Shown here: one piece after another, positions 1 through 6,751 of the stretch
How positions within the stretch are numbered: the first letter of the stretch is position 1
Layout of the letters: each line of letters opens with the position of its first letter
Source: Methanobacteriota archaeon
GTDB lineage: Archaea; Thermoplasmatota; Poseidoniia; Poseidoniales; Poseidoniaceae
NCBI GenBank assembly: GCA_009936765.1
Contig: JAACDL010000027.1
Span: forward strand, 1 to 6,751
Reading direction: 5' to 3'
Length of the DNA: 6,751 nucleotides
Translations under genes and position numbers: made by a program
Notes under the pieces: model-generated
Database searches by the model: none
What the model was told of the DNA's origin: nothing
Seen by the model: the letters and a program-made list of their open reading frames with translations, nothing else

Positions 1-127
1 AACGTATGGGGGCACTGAGTCGTTTCAGTACAATTAAAATAGATACAGCGCTCATAATTATTCACAGTCTAATCAATCAAAAAGAAGTTCACTTACTGCA
101 AACCGTAGCATTCAATAGGTATGATGT

Positions 128-136
128 AAAGGAGGG
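128..136 (+). promoter_or_regulatory. Shine-Dalgarno site fixing the methyltransferase start
   Basis: AAAGGAGGG stands directly upstream of ATG 141, with 5 nt between the GGAGG core (131-135) and the start codon. No comparable site can be placed for the more upstream in-frame ATG at 6, because only five bases precede it. The 45 residues that the longer start would add show no recognisable methyltransferase motif. This is the reason for choosing 141. Confidence 0.8.
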
Positions 137-140
137 TATA

Positions 141-2150
141 ATGCAATTAGACTTGTTTGGAAACCCGATAGGTGATTCACATCCTGCCGTTGATATTCTG
201 GGTCAAGAACACAAATCTGTTGCTACAATGATTGAGTTTTGGAATAAAGAATACGAATCGATATCGCCCCTAGAATCACCCCCCAATTTCTTCCTGCGAG
301 CCAATCCAGTTACACCGACAATTGCTATTTCTGAAAGAGATGAAACAATCAGAATCATCGATCCCAATGAAACCATTATCTCTGGTGATCGCAACTCGTC
401 GATTTATCGATTGTTCAATTATCATACTAAAGTAAACCCTGAAATTGCAAGAGCGTTTATTGAGACATACACCCCCCCGGGGCAGCTCGTCATCGATCCA
501 TTTTGTGGTAGTGGGATGCTTGGATTAGGAGCTCATCACGGGCTAGAGGCAGGTGAACATCGAAAAGTGATTCTCTCGGATTTGAGTCCAGCCGCCGCCC
601 ATCTTGCTTGGGCCTACAACAGCAGACCTAGAACAGACATTCTTACATCTGAAAAAGAAAGAATATTGCGCGCAGTGACTGAGAGGGTAGGTGTGCTCTA
701 TGGAGCATCTCCTACTGGAGCGAAGATATCGAGGAAAACATGGGGCTATCAAGTGTGGTCAGATGTAGTGAAATGCCCTAGTTGCTCAACTGAAACGACA
801 TTTATCGAAGTCGAAAGAACTGATAGTACTTGCCCGAACTGCTCAGAACAATTCTCTTGGAGCACTACCAAAGGTGGAAAGAAGGGGTGGGAAAGAGTGA
901 AAGAAATAGTTACCGATCCTCTTTTGGATTCAACTCTTGAGACAGTGCGTCAGCAACTGTGTCATACTTGGTATAGCAATAAAAAAGGGTATCAAGACAG
1001 GGTGGATTTAGAATTAGAAGAAGAATGCCAGCAATTTGCCAGACAATTGGTTTTGGATACACAAATACCAATTATGGAATTACCAGATGGAGAAAATCTA
1101 AATCAGCCCAAGAAATCACATGGATTAACTCATGTTCATCATTTTTACACACCCAGGAATCTCGCAGTACTGGCAGTTATTCATGAAGAAGTAGAGCAGT
1201 CCCGCATCGAAATCAGACATGTCCTAAGACAAGCAGCACTGAGTATCCATACTAGGGGGTCCATTAGAAATCGATACCTTCAGCAATATGAGCACCGGCA
1301 TGTTGGCATCCAATCTGGGACGCTATATGTCCCGCCAGTTCGTGAGGAGATTAATCTAATCGAGGCATTTGACCGGAAACTCACAGCAGTCATCAGCAAT
1401 ATTGGCGAAAATGAAACGATCACCTCACCTGTTGTTGTTGGTGTTCAAAGTGCCACGAATCTTGAACAAATTCCAGATGATAGCATAGATTATGGTTTAA
1501 CGGATCCACCATTTGGCTCTAATATTAACTATTCAGATTTGAATTTCCTTGGAGAAGCATGGCTAGATTCATTCACGGACATTTCTCAAGAAGCGATAAT
1601 CAATAAATCACAAGACAAGGACTTAGGTGACTATGGAAATTTGATGCGCGATTCCTTCAGAGAAATGCATCGGGTCCTGAGACCCGGGGCGTTTCTTACT
1701 GTAATTTTCCAAAATAGTGACAATGAAATTTGGAACGAAATCCAGCGAGGACTAATCGAGGTTGGTTTCGAAACTCATGATGTCGTGATTGTCGACAAAG
1801 GAAAAGGCACTCTAAAGGCTCTATCAAGTGATCATGGGACTGGGCAAGACATTGCCATCACCATGAGGAAAACACTGCCCGATGATACAGTATCGAAGGA
1901 AGATATAGGCGAAGATGATGACCTATGGGAACATATTGATGAAACCATTGCCGCGGTTCCTCTCGGACAACCGGTTCGTGATGATAACGGTCGTTTGAAC
2001 CCCCGACATATCCACGCCCTGTTCCCAATGATGCTTCGCTTCTACCTATCAAGAGACCTTGAGGTCCCATACACGGTCGCTGAGTTTCTTGTCGAATTGC
2101 AAAACCGCTATACCATTGTGGACGGCTTGGTGACTGGAGGAGGAGACTGA
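141..2150 (+). CDS. Zn-ribbon-containing adenine-type DNA methyltransferase (COG1743-like)
   Basis: Predicted S-adenosylmethionine-dependent DNA methyltransferase of 669 aa, probably modifying adenine N6. Seen in the sequence: SAM-binding motif I, DPFCGSG, at residues 119-125, followed by an acidic SDLSP strand end at 146-150. A CPSC/CPNC zinc ribbon lies at 212-215 and 231-234, and an HHFYTPRNL segment at about 333-341. Catalytic motif IV, TDPPFG, is at 454-459, followed by NINYSDLNFLGEAWL, and an RVLRPGAFLTVIFQN strand is at 511-525. Motif I before motif IV with a long insert resembles the alpha-type order, so the insert with the Zn ribbon may be target-recognising (inference). DPPF favours N6-adenine, but N4-cytosine is not excluded. 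After the fold comes an acidic linker and a C-terminal region of about 50 residues that I do not recognise. The frame is open upstream to an ATG at 6, but AAAGGAGGG just before ATG 141 decides for the shorter form (MQLDLFGN start). The gene converges on the nuclease gene, 6 bp away. It is likely the self-marking enzyme of the cluster. Confidence 0.9.
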   Translation: MQLDLFGNPIGDSHPAVDILGQEHKSVATMIEFWNKEYESISPLESPPNFFLRANPVTPTIAISERDETIRIIDPNETIISGDRNSSIYRLFNYHTKVNPEIARAFIETYTPPGQLVIDPFCGSGMLGLGAHHGLEAGEHRKVILSDLSPAAAHLAWAYNSRPRTDILTSEKERILRAVTERVGVLYGASPTGAKISRKTWGYQVWSDVVKCPSCSTETTFIEVERTDSTCPNCSEQFSWSTTKGGKKGWERVKEIVTDPLLDSTLETVRQQLCHTWYSNKKGYQDRVDLELEEECQQFARQLVLDTQIPIMELPDGENLNQPKKSHGLTHVHHFYTPRNLAVLAVIHEEVEQSRIEIRHVLRQAALSIHTRGSIRNRYLQQYEHRHVGIQSGTLYVPPVREEINLIEAFDRKLTAVISNIGENETITSPVVVGVQSATNLEQIPDDSIDYGLTDPPFGSNINYSDLNFLGEAWLDSFTDISQEAIINKSQDKDLGDYGNLMRDSFREMHRVLRPGAFLTVIFQNSDNEIWNEIQRGLIEVGFETHDVVIVDKGKGTLKALSSDHGTGQDIAITMRKTLPDDTVSKEDIGEDDDLWEHIDETIAAVPLGQPVRDDNGRLNPRHIHALFPMMLRFYLSRDLEVPYTVAEFLVELQNRYTIVDGLVTGGGD

Positions 2151-2152
2151 TG
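2136..2152 (+). other. SD plus TGATG start overlapping the methyltransferase stop (possible vestigial gene start)
   Basis: GGAGGAGGAG (2136-2145) is followed by TGATG (2148-2152), in which the methyltransferase TGA shares its A with an ATG at 2150. This is the usual layout of a translationally coupled next gene. The frame opened by this ATG (MPIKALEG start) runs only 46 codons to a TAA at 2288-2290 and lies wholly antisense to the end of the nuclease gene, apart from its first bases. The downstream codons are therefore explained by the nuclease. Either the signal is chance (GGA GGA GAC are Gly-Gly-Asp codons), or it is the relic of a + strand gene that once followed the methylase. Confidence 0.3.
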
Positions 2153-2156
2153 CCAA

Positions 2157-3089
2157 TTAAGGCGCTTGAAGGGTGTATTCTTTGTCGGTTGACGGGCAAC
2201 TCCAACGGAGGAAACAAGCTCCACACGTTTGACTGTCTACAGTTCCCTTTCCTGGCAAAGGGAATTTACCGGTTGTTTTGCCATCTCTAATCTTCTTGAC
2301 AACTTCATTTGCAAATGTTCTGGCTTCAGAAATAGAACTGGAAATTTCTGGATCAGTTAAATCGATTCGATATTCAGGTTTACCGGAGCCATCAGGAAGC
2401 AATTCGTTGACAAAATAGAGTACAGCAGTTGAGATTATGTTATCGGGGTAAAGTAACTGAACTATCTCAACATAATTGTACATTTGTTTCTTCAATACTA
2501 ACAATTTCGGATCATTTTCTGCAGGTTTTCTCATTGCTTTGTAATCCCAAATTTCTAGAGAGCCTTTAGTTGACGATATTAGTACGTCAATTACACCATT
2601 CATAATATATGGGTTAATTTCTTTATCCTCTGGTTCCATAATTGTCTCAAGGCGTACCTCTGATTTAACAATGCGTTTGTAAAAATTTAATCCTTCGGTT
2701 GTGTTGAATTTCTTGATTAGATTTATTACAACTTCGTGAGAACTCTCTCGGGCGTTAATTCCTTTTGATTTCATTATTGAAATGGCAGTAGTGGCATGAA
2801 ACTCTACATCCTTATCACCCGGCAGTAAATCAGGTTGGATTTTGCCTTCCGAATCGCCTATATCTCCGCATACTTGACGGAATAACATCTCAATCGTCAT
2901 ATGCACCACATCGCCGAACCAAGCTTGAATAGGTAACGCTCTTGCAAAACCATAATGTTCGAATGTCCCATATTGTTTGGAACATACAGTATATGGATGA
3001 ATATCTCCTGTAAAGGAATAACGATCTATCAATTGTTGGCTTGGTTGGTTTAGAAGAATCCCTCGCAAGTTGTCAAGAGGAGTAGTCAT
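2157..3089 (-). CDS. Cas4/AddB-type Fe-S PD-(D/E)XK nuclease (RecB-family)
   Basis: Predicted single-domain RecB-family nuclease of 310 aa, a size close to stand-alone Cas4-like or PDDEXK_1 proteins. Seen: an early cysteine (C36, in YTVCSKQYG), and a GD-V-V-H segment with H63 matching the motif I histidine. GVIDVL supplies acidic D168, EIWDYKA supplies the D182-x-K184 catalytic pair, and QMYNY at 202-206 matches the motif that follows the active site. Near the C-terminus, C289-x2-C292-x5-C298 (CGACFLRWSC) together with C36 gives the four-cysteine pattern of the 4Fe-4S cluster in Cas4 and AddB. Such enzymes cut or resect DNA, often alongside a helicase. The start ATG overlaps the helicase stop as ATGA, so the two proteins are probably translated in a coupled way and work as partners. 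No CRISPR array or other cas gene is present, so Cas4 proper is unlikely. A recombination-repair role is the main alternative to defence. Confidence 0.88.
   Translation of the reverse strand: MTTPLDNLRGILLNQPSQQLIDRYSFTGDIHPYTVCSKQYGTFEHYGFARALPIQAWFGDVVHMTIEMLFRQVCGDIGDSEGKIQPDLLPGDKDVEFHATTAISIMKSKGINARESSHEVVINLIKKFNTTEGLNFYKRIVKSEVRLETIMEPEDKEINPYIMNGVIDVLISSTKGSLEIWDYKAMRKPAENDPKLLVLKKQMYNYVEIVQLLYPDNIISTAVLYFVNELLPDGSGKPEYRIDLTDPEISSSISEARTFANEVVKKIRDGKTTGKFPLPGKGTVDSQTCGACFLRWSCPSTDKEYTLQAP
2241..2266 (+). terminator. Hairpin downstream of the methyltransferase, possible terminator
   Basis: A perfect inverted repeat, TTCCCTTT / AAAGGGAA (2243-2250 and 2257-2264), has a 6-nt loop, CCTGGC. 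It can be extended by a G-U and an A-U pair to a 10-bp stem. On the + strand it is followed by TTT and then a T-rich stretch (TTGTTTTG, 2273-2280), about 90 bp after the methyltransferase stop. It could end the + strand transcript before it runs far into the opposing operon. The T tract is broken and the repeat lies inside nuclease codons (about 275-283), so it may be a coding coincidence. Confidence 0.3.
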
Positions 3090-5275
3090 CGAACCACCTC
3101 CGTTTTTGGCGAATTGTGGATGTATTCTCTTGTATTTATTCTGTCCTCATTGAAATGCCCTCTTTGATGTGGCCTACCTGACCAAGAATCTGGATCATGA
3201 AGCACTAAAGCGTGTTTTGCTCTTGAAAACGCAACGAAATGAGCTCTGAATGAATCAAAATCTCTGAGTTGGTCTACAGTTTGTGATACGGAGAGTTCTC
3301 GTTTTCTCAATGGAGCAAAAAAAGAATGCATCACTGCTGGCATACGATGACTAGGGCTATTTCTAGAACAAAGGCCGTAGGCAATCACAATATCAAATTC
3401 CAGTCCCTTTGCTTGATGAATAGTCATTACTGAAATGTGCCCAGGGATGTCTACCTCATCCTCTTCCTCGTGCTCTACAGTTCGCTCTTCGACGATTGTC
3501 TTACATGCTAACTTGTAGAAGCCGTTTAACTGATGAAGAGATATCTCTCCGGATTCAACGAAAAGATTCAGAAACGCAGGAGTTCTTGTTCTTCCACTAG
3601 GTGTACGCGAATATCCTTCTAGCCATTTTGTTGCTTGTGAAAGCCTCCATGCAGAAGCGGGGGCCACTTCCCACTCTACAAATGGTTCTAAGTTGATGAT
3701 ATGAAACATAACACCAAGCAGCGGGTATGCGGTCTTGTCATCTGCGTTGGCTATTGCAGCCCGCCCATTTTCCACATATGTCCCTACCTGTTCATAAGAA
3801 GACATCATTCTAGAGGCTAACAGCCTAGATTCTTCAATCCAAGCAATTGTACTTGAGTCGAACTTTGGGTTCAAAATATCGTGAAATGCTGAAAACTCAT
3901 CGAGAACCATGCTCATCAGCCCGAATAAAGTCATCACCTCCTCCGTCTCTGCCATGTTCTTTCCCCTAGGATTGAAGACAGGAATTCCCCGCTCTTCCAA
4001 TAATCGAACCAAATTACCAATTCCATCCTTTGTATCTTCACGAACAGAGGGCGATAAGATGGCAACTTGACTCCAATCTTCAACAATTCCTTCTAAATTA
4101 TTAATAAACTCAGACAACTGGTAATCAGCCTCGTTCTTGTCAGCGCCTTGACAGAGAATAACGGAAGAATGGTCTGCTAGAGTCGGGCCTTTTGCTAGCA
4201 AGGGCGGCTGTCCTTTTTCTCGTAACCTATTACTCCGAATATTCAGTTCAGTATGTGAATTCATATATTCTTCATAGAAATCTAGGATTTGGGGGTGAGA
4301 TCTAAAGTTTTCAATTATACTGAATTTCTTCGGAGATAAGTCCCACCGTGTAACACATTCTTGGTCAAAACGGATCATGCATTCAACTGAAGCACCACGG
4401 AATCGATAGAGAGACTGATCATCATCCCCTACTACGCAAAGATTGGTATTTCTAGCCAGTGAGAAGAAAATATCCTCTTGAATCGGATTTGTGTCTTGAT
4501 ATTCGTCAACCATTACGTGTTCGATTGATTTCATCATTTCTTCCAATGTTCCTCGTTTCAATTCGCTCAACAACATTTCAATCAACAATGCAAAATCAAG
4601 TCTTCGACTCTCTTTCATTACATTCCTATACCACTCGTAGGAGTCGATTAACGGCTCACCGCCTTGATCTGCCAACTTGTCCAAATCAATCTGATCTTCA
4701 GTTATTCTATTCATTAGACTAGTCAGCCGATTCACCCAGCCCTCCCAAGGAGGTGGATTTCCGAAGTGCTGTTGGTTAAAGGTTCGAAGAGGATGAGCTC
4801 GCGGTGCATAGATGTTGGATGTATTTCCGGTGTTAACAAGAAGCATACGAAGTTGAATTGGATCGATGACAGTCATCCCGTTAAAACTCTGAGTTCTCGA
4901 ATCTGCAAGCATTCCTTCTGCTATACTATGAACTGTTCCAATTCTAATTCCAGTTAGGTCTACGTCTGTAATTTGTTGTATATCCGGTCGCTTTCTTTTC
5001 AATTTCGCCAATCGAAAACTCAACCTGTCAAGAAGTTGTCTAGCAGCTTTTCGTGTGAATGTAGTTAAGATTATTGAATCTGAATGCGCCCCTTCAACTA
5101 CAAGAAGACGAAGTGTCCTTGCTACCAGACATTCCGTTTTCCCTGAACCTGGTCCAGCAGAAACTAAAACGGGACCATCAATTGTTCGAACGACTTTTTC
5201 TTGTTCTCCAGTAAGTGAATAGTTTGCGAGAAGAGAATTGTAATCAATGATGAAATCGTCTACGGAATAAGTCAT
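3086..5275 (-). CDS. UvrD/PcrA/Rep-type SF1A DNA helicase
   Basis: Predicted ATP-dependent 3'-to-5' DNA helicase/translocase of 729 aa, the usual length of UvrD/PcrA/Rep. All core motifs are visible in order: Q motif LTGEQ (Q25), Walker A GPGSGKT (41-47, K46), motif Ia TTFTRKAARQL (71-81), RIGTVHS (111-117), motif II VDEYQDTN (256-263, D257/E258) and motif III GDDDQSLYRFRGA (283-295). Further on are motif IV ENFRS (322-326, R325), motif V MTIHQAKGLEFD (617-628) and motif VI VAFSRAKHALVL (681-692). It therefore looks catalytically intact. There is no fused nuclease domain, unlike AddA or RecB; the nuclease is the next gene. An acidic patch (HEEEDEVD, 602-609) precedes motif V. The gene starts 18 bp after the stop of the upstream unknown gene and overlaps the nuclease by 4 bp, so all three are probably one transcript. 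It is probably a motor for a nuclease complex. A housekeeping repair helicase is less likely given the neighbours. Confidence 0.93.
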   Translation of the reverse strand: MTYSVDDFIIDYNSLLANYSLTGEQEKVVRTIDGPVLVSAGPGSGKTECLVARTLRLLVVEGAHSDSIILTTFTRKAARQLLDRLSFRLAKLKRKRPDIQQITDVDLTGIRIGTVHSIAEGMLADSRTQSFNGMTVIDPIQLRMLLVNTGNTSNIYAPRAHPLRTFNQQHFGNPPPWEGWVNRLTSLMNRITEDQIDLDKLADQGGEPLIDSYEWYRNVMKESRRLDFALLIEMLLSELKRGTLEEMMKSIEHVMVDEYQDTNPIQEDIFFSLARNTNLCVVGDDDQSLYRFRGASVECMIRFDQECVTRWDLSPKKFSIIENFRSHPQILDFYEEYMNSHTELNIRSNRLREKGQPPLLAKGPTLADHSSVILCQGADKNEADYQLSEFINNLEGIVEDWSQVAILSPSVREDTKDGIGNLVRLLEERGIPVFNPRGKNMAETEEVMTLFGLMSMVLDEFSAFHDILNPKFDSSTIAWIEESRLLASRMMSSYEQVGTYVENGRAAIANADDKTAYPLLGVMFHIINLEPFVEWEVAPASAWRLSQATKWLEGYSRTPSGRTRTPAFLNLFVESGEISLHQLNGFYKLACKTIVEERTVEHEEEDEVDIPGHISVMTIHQAKGLEFDIVIAYGLCSRNSPSHRMPAVMHSFFAPLRKRELSVSQTVDQLRDFDSFRAHFVAFSRAKHALVLHDPDSWSGRPHQRGHFNEDRINTREYIHNSPKTEVVR
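3093..3101 (-). promoter_or_regulatory. Shine-Dalgarno site for the nuclease, inside the helicase end
   Basis: On the - strand GGAGGTGGT ends 3 nt before ATG 3089, and the GGAGG core (3097-3101) is 7 nt from the start. It sits within the last helicase codons. With the ATGA stop/start overlap (3086-3089) it supports translational coupling and confirms the nuclease start. Confidence 0.8.
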
Positions 5276-5278
5276 ATT

Positions 5279-5285
5279 ACCACCT
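5279..5285 (-). promoter_or_regulatory. Shine-Dalgarno site for the helicase
   Basis: On the - strand AGGTGGT lies 3 nt before ATG 5275, within the 18-bp gap after the upstream stop codon. It matches six of the seven bases of AGGTGAT, the 3' part of the consensus complementary to the 16S rRNA tail. It supports the helicase start. The gap is too small for an independent promoter, which favours co-transcription from the upstream gene. Confidence 0.7.
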
Positions 5286-5293
5286 AATAAACA

Positions 5294-6751
5294 TCAATTA
5301 GCGAGTGGGGTAAAAATGGGGACCCCTATTAAATCAGCGAGGGGTTGGCCAATGTAAACACCGTTGGAGCACCGATAAAGGTCTACTCTTGCTCGGGTAC
5401 GGCGACCATAGACATCAGTAGTGCTCGCGGAAGCGTTTGCTTGGACTGAAGTCCAAGGCCCTTCTACAGCGTAAATGTGTAAACGATTTTGCGGATTATT
5501 GCTCACGGCTCGTGGCCAGACGTTAATATCCCAGTGAGGAGCTGGCTCTCGAGTAAATAACCAGTCGGTAATATGCATGGATCCAGTGTATGTGTCCTTA
5601 CTCAAATACTTCTTTTTCGGAATATTTCTCGAAAGAAGAAAGTGTCGTCCGCCGACTGCAGCGATAACAAGACTCAAAATTGAACTATCAACAGTGAAAC
5701 CTGAACAATAAGTATTGAAAACAGCCAAGATTTTAGCCCCAGTACCCAATTCCATCGCTGTAAGTGATTTCATTTGTGCTCGTGATTCATAATGGTGAGG
5801 CTCGGAGTAATGATTGAAACTACCATCTAGAATCCGAATGGCTCCCATTGGATAACCATAGGTTTCTCCGTATGAGCGCAAATCGGTGTGTTTGGAACCA
5901 CGTCCTCTATTAACGCCTAATGCTGCGCGCCCTCGTGTCGCGCTGATGTGTGGTGTCCAAGCCAAAGATGCCCTACCTGCAGCAATTCCTGACGATGCTG
6001 TGTCCTCCATAACTTGCCCCATAAAATCATACACCGCAGTAAGCTGAGAGCCAGAATACCTGTAGGAATCGTGGATAAATGACCACATCCTAGGCAATGT
6101 AAGATGAGCAGTATTTACTCGATTTGAATCTCCGTGAATCAGTAGACATTGCTCGGTCCAGCCCGAAATTTTCTGCGGGTCGTGACAAGGTTCATCAAAT
6201 GGACAAGCACCAACACTAGCATAGCCTGCAAGAGTCGTTTCTTCTGTAGGAAGATTATTGCGGACAAGTTGCTTTTGTCGGGCTTTCAATCGACTATCAC
6301 CATGTCCCCCGGCAATTCCTGCTCCCGTGTCTAATCGAATAGAATCTATTGGTGAAACATAGAGAAAGGGAATACCTAGGTTTGTGTGATCTTCAACTCT
6401 ACCCATTCTTTGAACAGCATTTGAATTCCCCGGGTTTTGAGTCGTCAACTCAATTGCAACAACAGCCTGTTCGGCCGATGCATTGCGTAGGTTTGAGGGG
6501 AGTTGATCTAGTGTGACATAATGCTGGCCTGGCCCAAATTGTTCTGGATTATGTCCTTCAAAGTAGAACATGACAAAATCGGCTGACTCCATCTCTACGA
6601 ACAAAGGAAAACGGGTATTTCCCTGCCCCCCGCTGACAATGAGTACGTCTCTGTCTAAGACAGGTGAACCATGTCGGGTGAAATCAAATTCCCAGTGTGT
6701 AGTTGGCCAATTTGCAAAGGCACTTACGACTTTGCCCGAATCGGCAGGGTC
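5294..6751 (-). CDS. Unidentified large protein, 5' end outside the window; possible restriction-nuclease-like
   Basis: I do not recognise this protein. The frame is open from the right edge to a TGA at 5294-5296, giving at least 485 aa. A TTG at 6604 could be proposed as a start. However, the 49 codons before it are free of stops and read as ordinary protein (for example DRDVLIVSGGQGNTRFP, running straight into LFVEMESADF). The true start therefore lies outside the window. Residue numbers here count from the edge. A strand AVVAIELTT (96-104, E101), then QRMGR (114-118) and GIPFLYVSP (126-134), resembles the core strand and following helix of PD-(D/E)XK restriction nucleases. The usual lysine is replaced by Thr103, so the resemblance is weak. 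Cysteines at 183, 189 and 202 could bind metal but form no standard motif. No membrane segment stands out. It is the first visible gene of the helicase-nuclease operon, so it could be the target-sensing or cutting subunit (inference). Confidence 0.8.
   Translation of the reverse strand, partial: DPADSGKVVSAFANWPTTHWEFDFTRHGSPVLDRDVLIVSGGQGNTRFPLFVEMESADFVMFYFEGHNPEQFGPGQHYVTLDQLPSNLRNASAEQAVVAIELTTQNPGNSNAVQRMGRVEDHTNLGIPFLYVSPIDSIRLDTGAGIAGGHGDSRLKARQKQLVRNNLPTEETTLAGYASVGACPFDEPCHDPQKISGWTEQCLLIHGDSNRVNTAHLTLPRMWSFIHDSYRYSGSQLTAVYDFMGQVMEDTASSGIAAGRASLAWTPHISATRGRAALGVNRGRGSKHTDLRSYGETYGYPMGAIRILDGSFNHYSEPHHYESRAQMKSLTAMELGTGAKILAVFNTYCSGFTVDSSILSLVIAAVGGRHFLLSRNIPKKKYLSKDTYTGSMHITDWLFTREPAPHWDINVWPRAVSNNPQNRLHIYAVEGPWTSVQANASASTTDVYGRRTRARVDLYRCSNGVYIGQPLADLIGVPIFTPLAN

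Noticed and set aside
120..125. TATGAT resembling a bacterial -10 box just before the methylase
   Set aside because: Transcription would begin within the Shine-Dalgarno site, and no -35 element lies at a suitable distance.
6..140. In-frame extension of the methylase to an ATG at 6 (45 more residues)
   Set aside because: The strong SD at 128-136 fits ATG 141, and the added residues show no methylase motif. The frame is only passively open.
472..482. C7G4 run, and a C6 run at 279-284, as phase-variation tracts in the methylase
   Set aside because: The runs are short, fall in normal Pro-Pro-Gly codons and keep the frame. Known phase-variable tracts are usually longer.
1858..2226. 122-codon open frame on the - strand under the methylase 3' end
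   Set aside because: It is antisense to confidently coding DNA on one side and to the nuclease end on the other, with no SD-supported start or recognisable motif.
2157..3089. Nuclease as a CRISPR adaptation Cas4
   Set aside because: No repeat array, cas1 or cas2 is visible. The coupled partner is a UvrD-type helicase, so only the fold and the Fe-S pattern are shared.
4459..4957. Two small + strand open frames opposite the helicase
   Set aside because: They are antisense shadows of an intact helicase with conserved motifs, and their composition is not protein-like.
2157..5275. Nuclease and helicase as AddB and AddA
   Set aside because: AddA carries a fused C-terminal nuclease and both Add proteins are over 1000 aa. 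Here the proteins are 729 and 310 aa with a different domain layout.

Overview
The window holds four protein genes and almost no non-coding DNA. One gene lies on the + strand (a DNA methyltransferase) and three lie head-to-tail on the - strand: a large unidentified protein, then a UvrD/PcrA-type helicase, then a Cas4/AddB-type iron-sulfur nuclease. The two sets converge and their stop codons are only 6 bp apart. No rRNA, tRNA, transposase, integrase or CRISPR array is visible.

Organism: a prokaryote. Genes are closely packed, all three starts with a visible leader have a Shine-Dalgarno sequence (AAAGGAGGG, AGGTGGT, GGAGGTGGT), and two - strand genes overlap by ATGA. Base composition is moderately AT-leaning by eye. 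The sequence does not decide between a bacterium and an SD-using archaeon, and I recognise no lineage marker.

Layout. Positions 1-140 are a 5' flank with no convincing gene. The methyltransferase is best read from ATG 141 to 2150. On the - strand, in transcription order, come a protein of at least 485 aa whose 5' end lies beyond the right edge (6751 to 5294), the helicase (5275 to 3086) and the nuclease (3089 to 2157). The gaps of 18 bp and -4 bp suggest one operon.

How they may work together (inference). An adenine-type methyltransferase beside an ATP-driven DNA translocase, a RecB-family nuclease and a large protein with a faint restriction-nuclease-like core looks like a modification-linked antiviral defence cluster: the methylase would mark self DNA and the - strand operon would attack unmarked DNA. 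An SF1A (UvrD-like) motor paired with a separate Fe-S nuclease is unusual for restriction-modification, where type I and III motors are SF2. I cannot match the full gene set to a named system from sequence alone. The unidentified 5'-truncated protein and the methylase/restriction junction deserve the most attention. At that junction a strong SD and an overlapping TGATG start point into DNA now occupied by the antisense nuclease gene.
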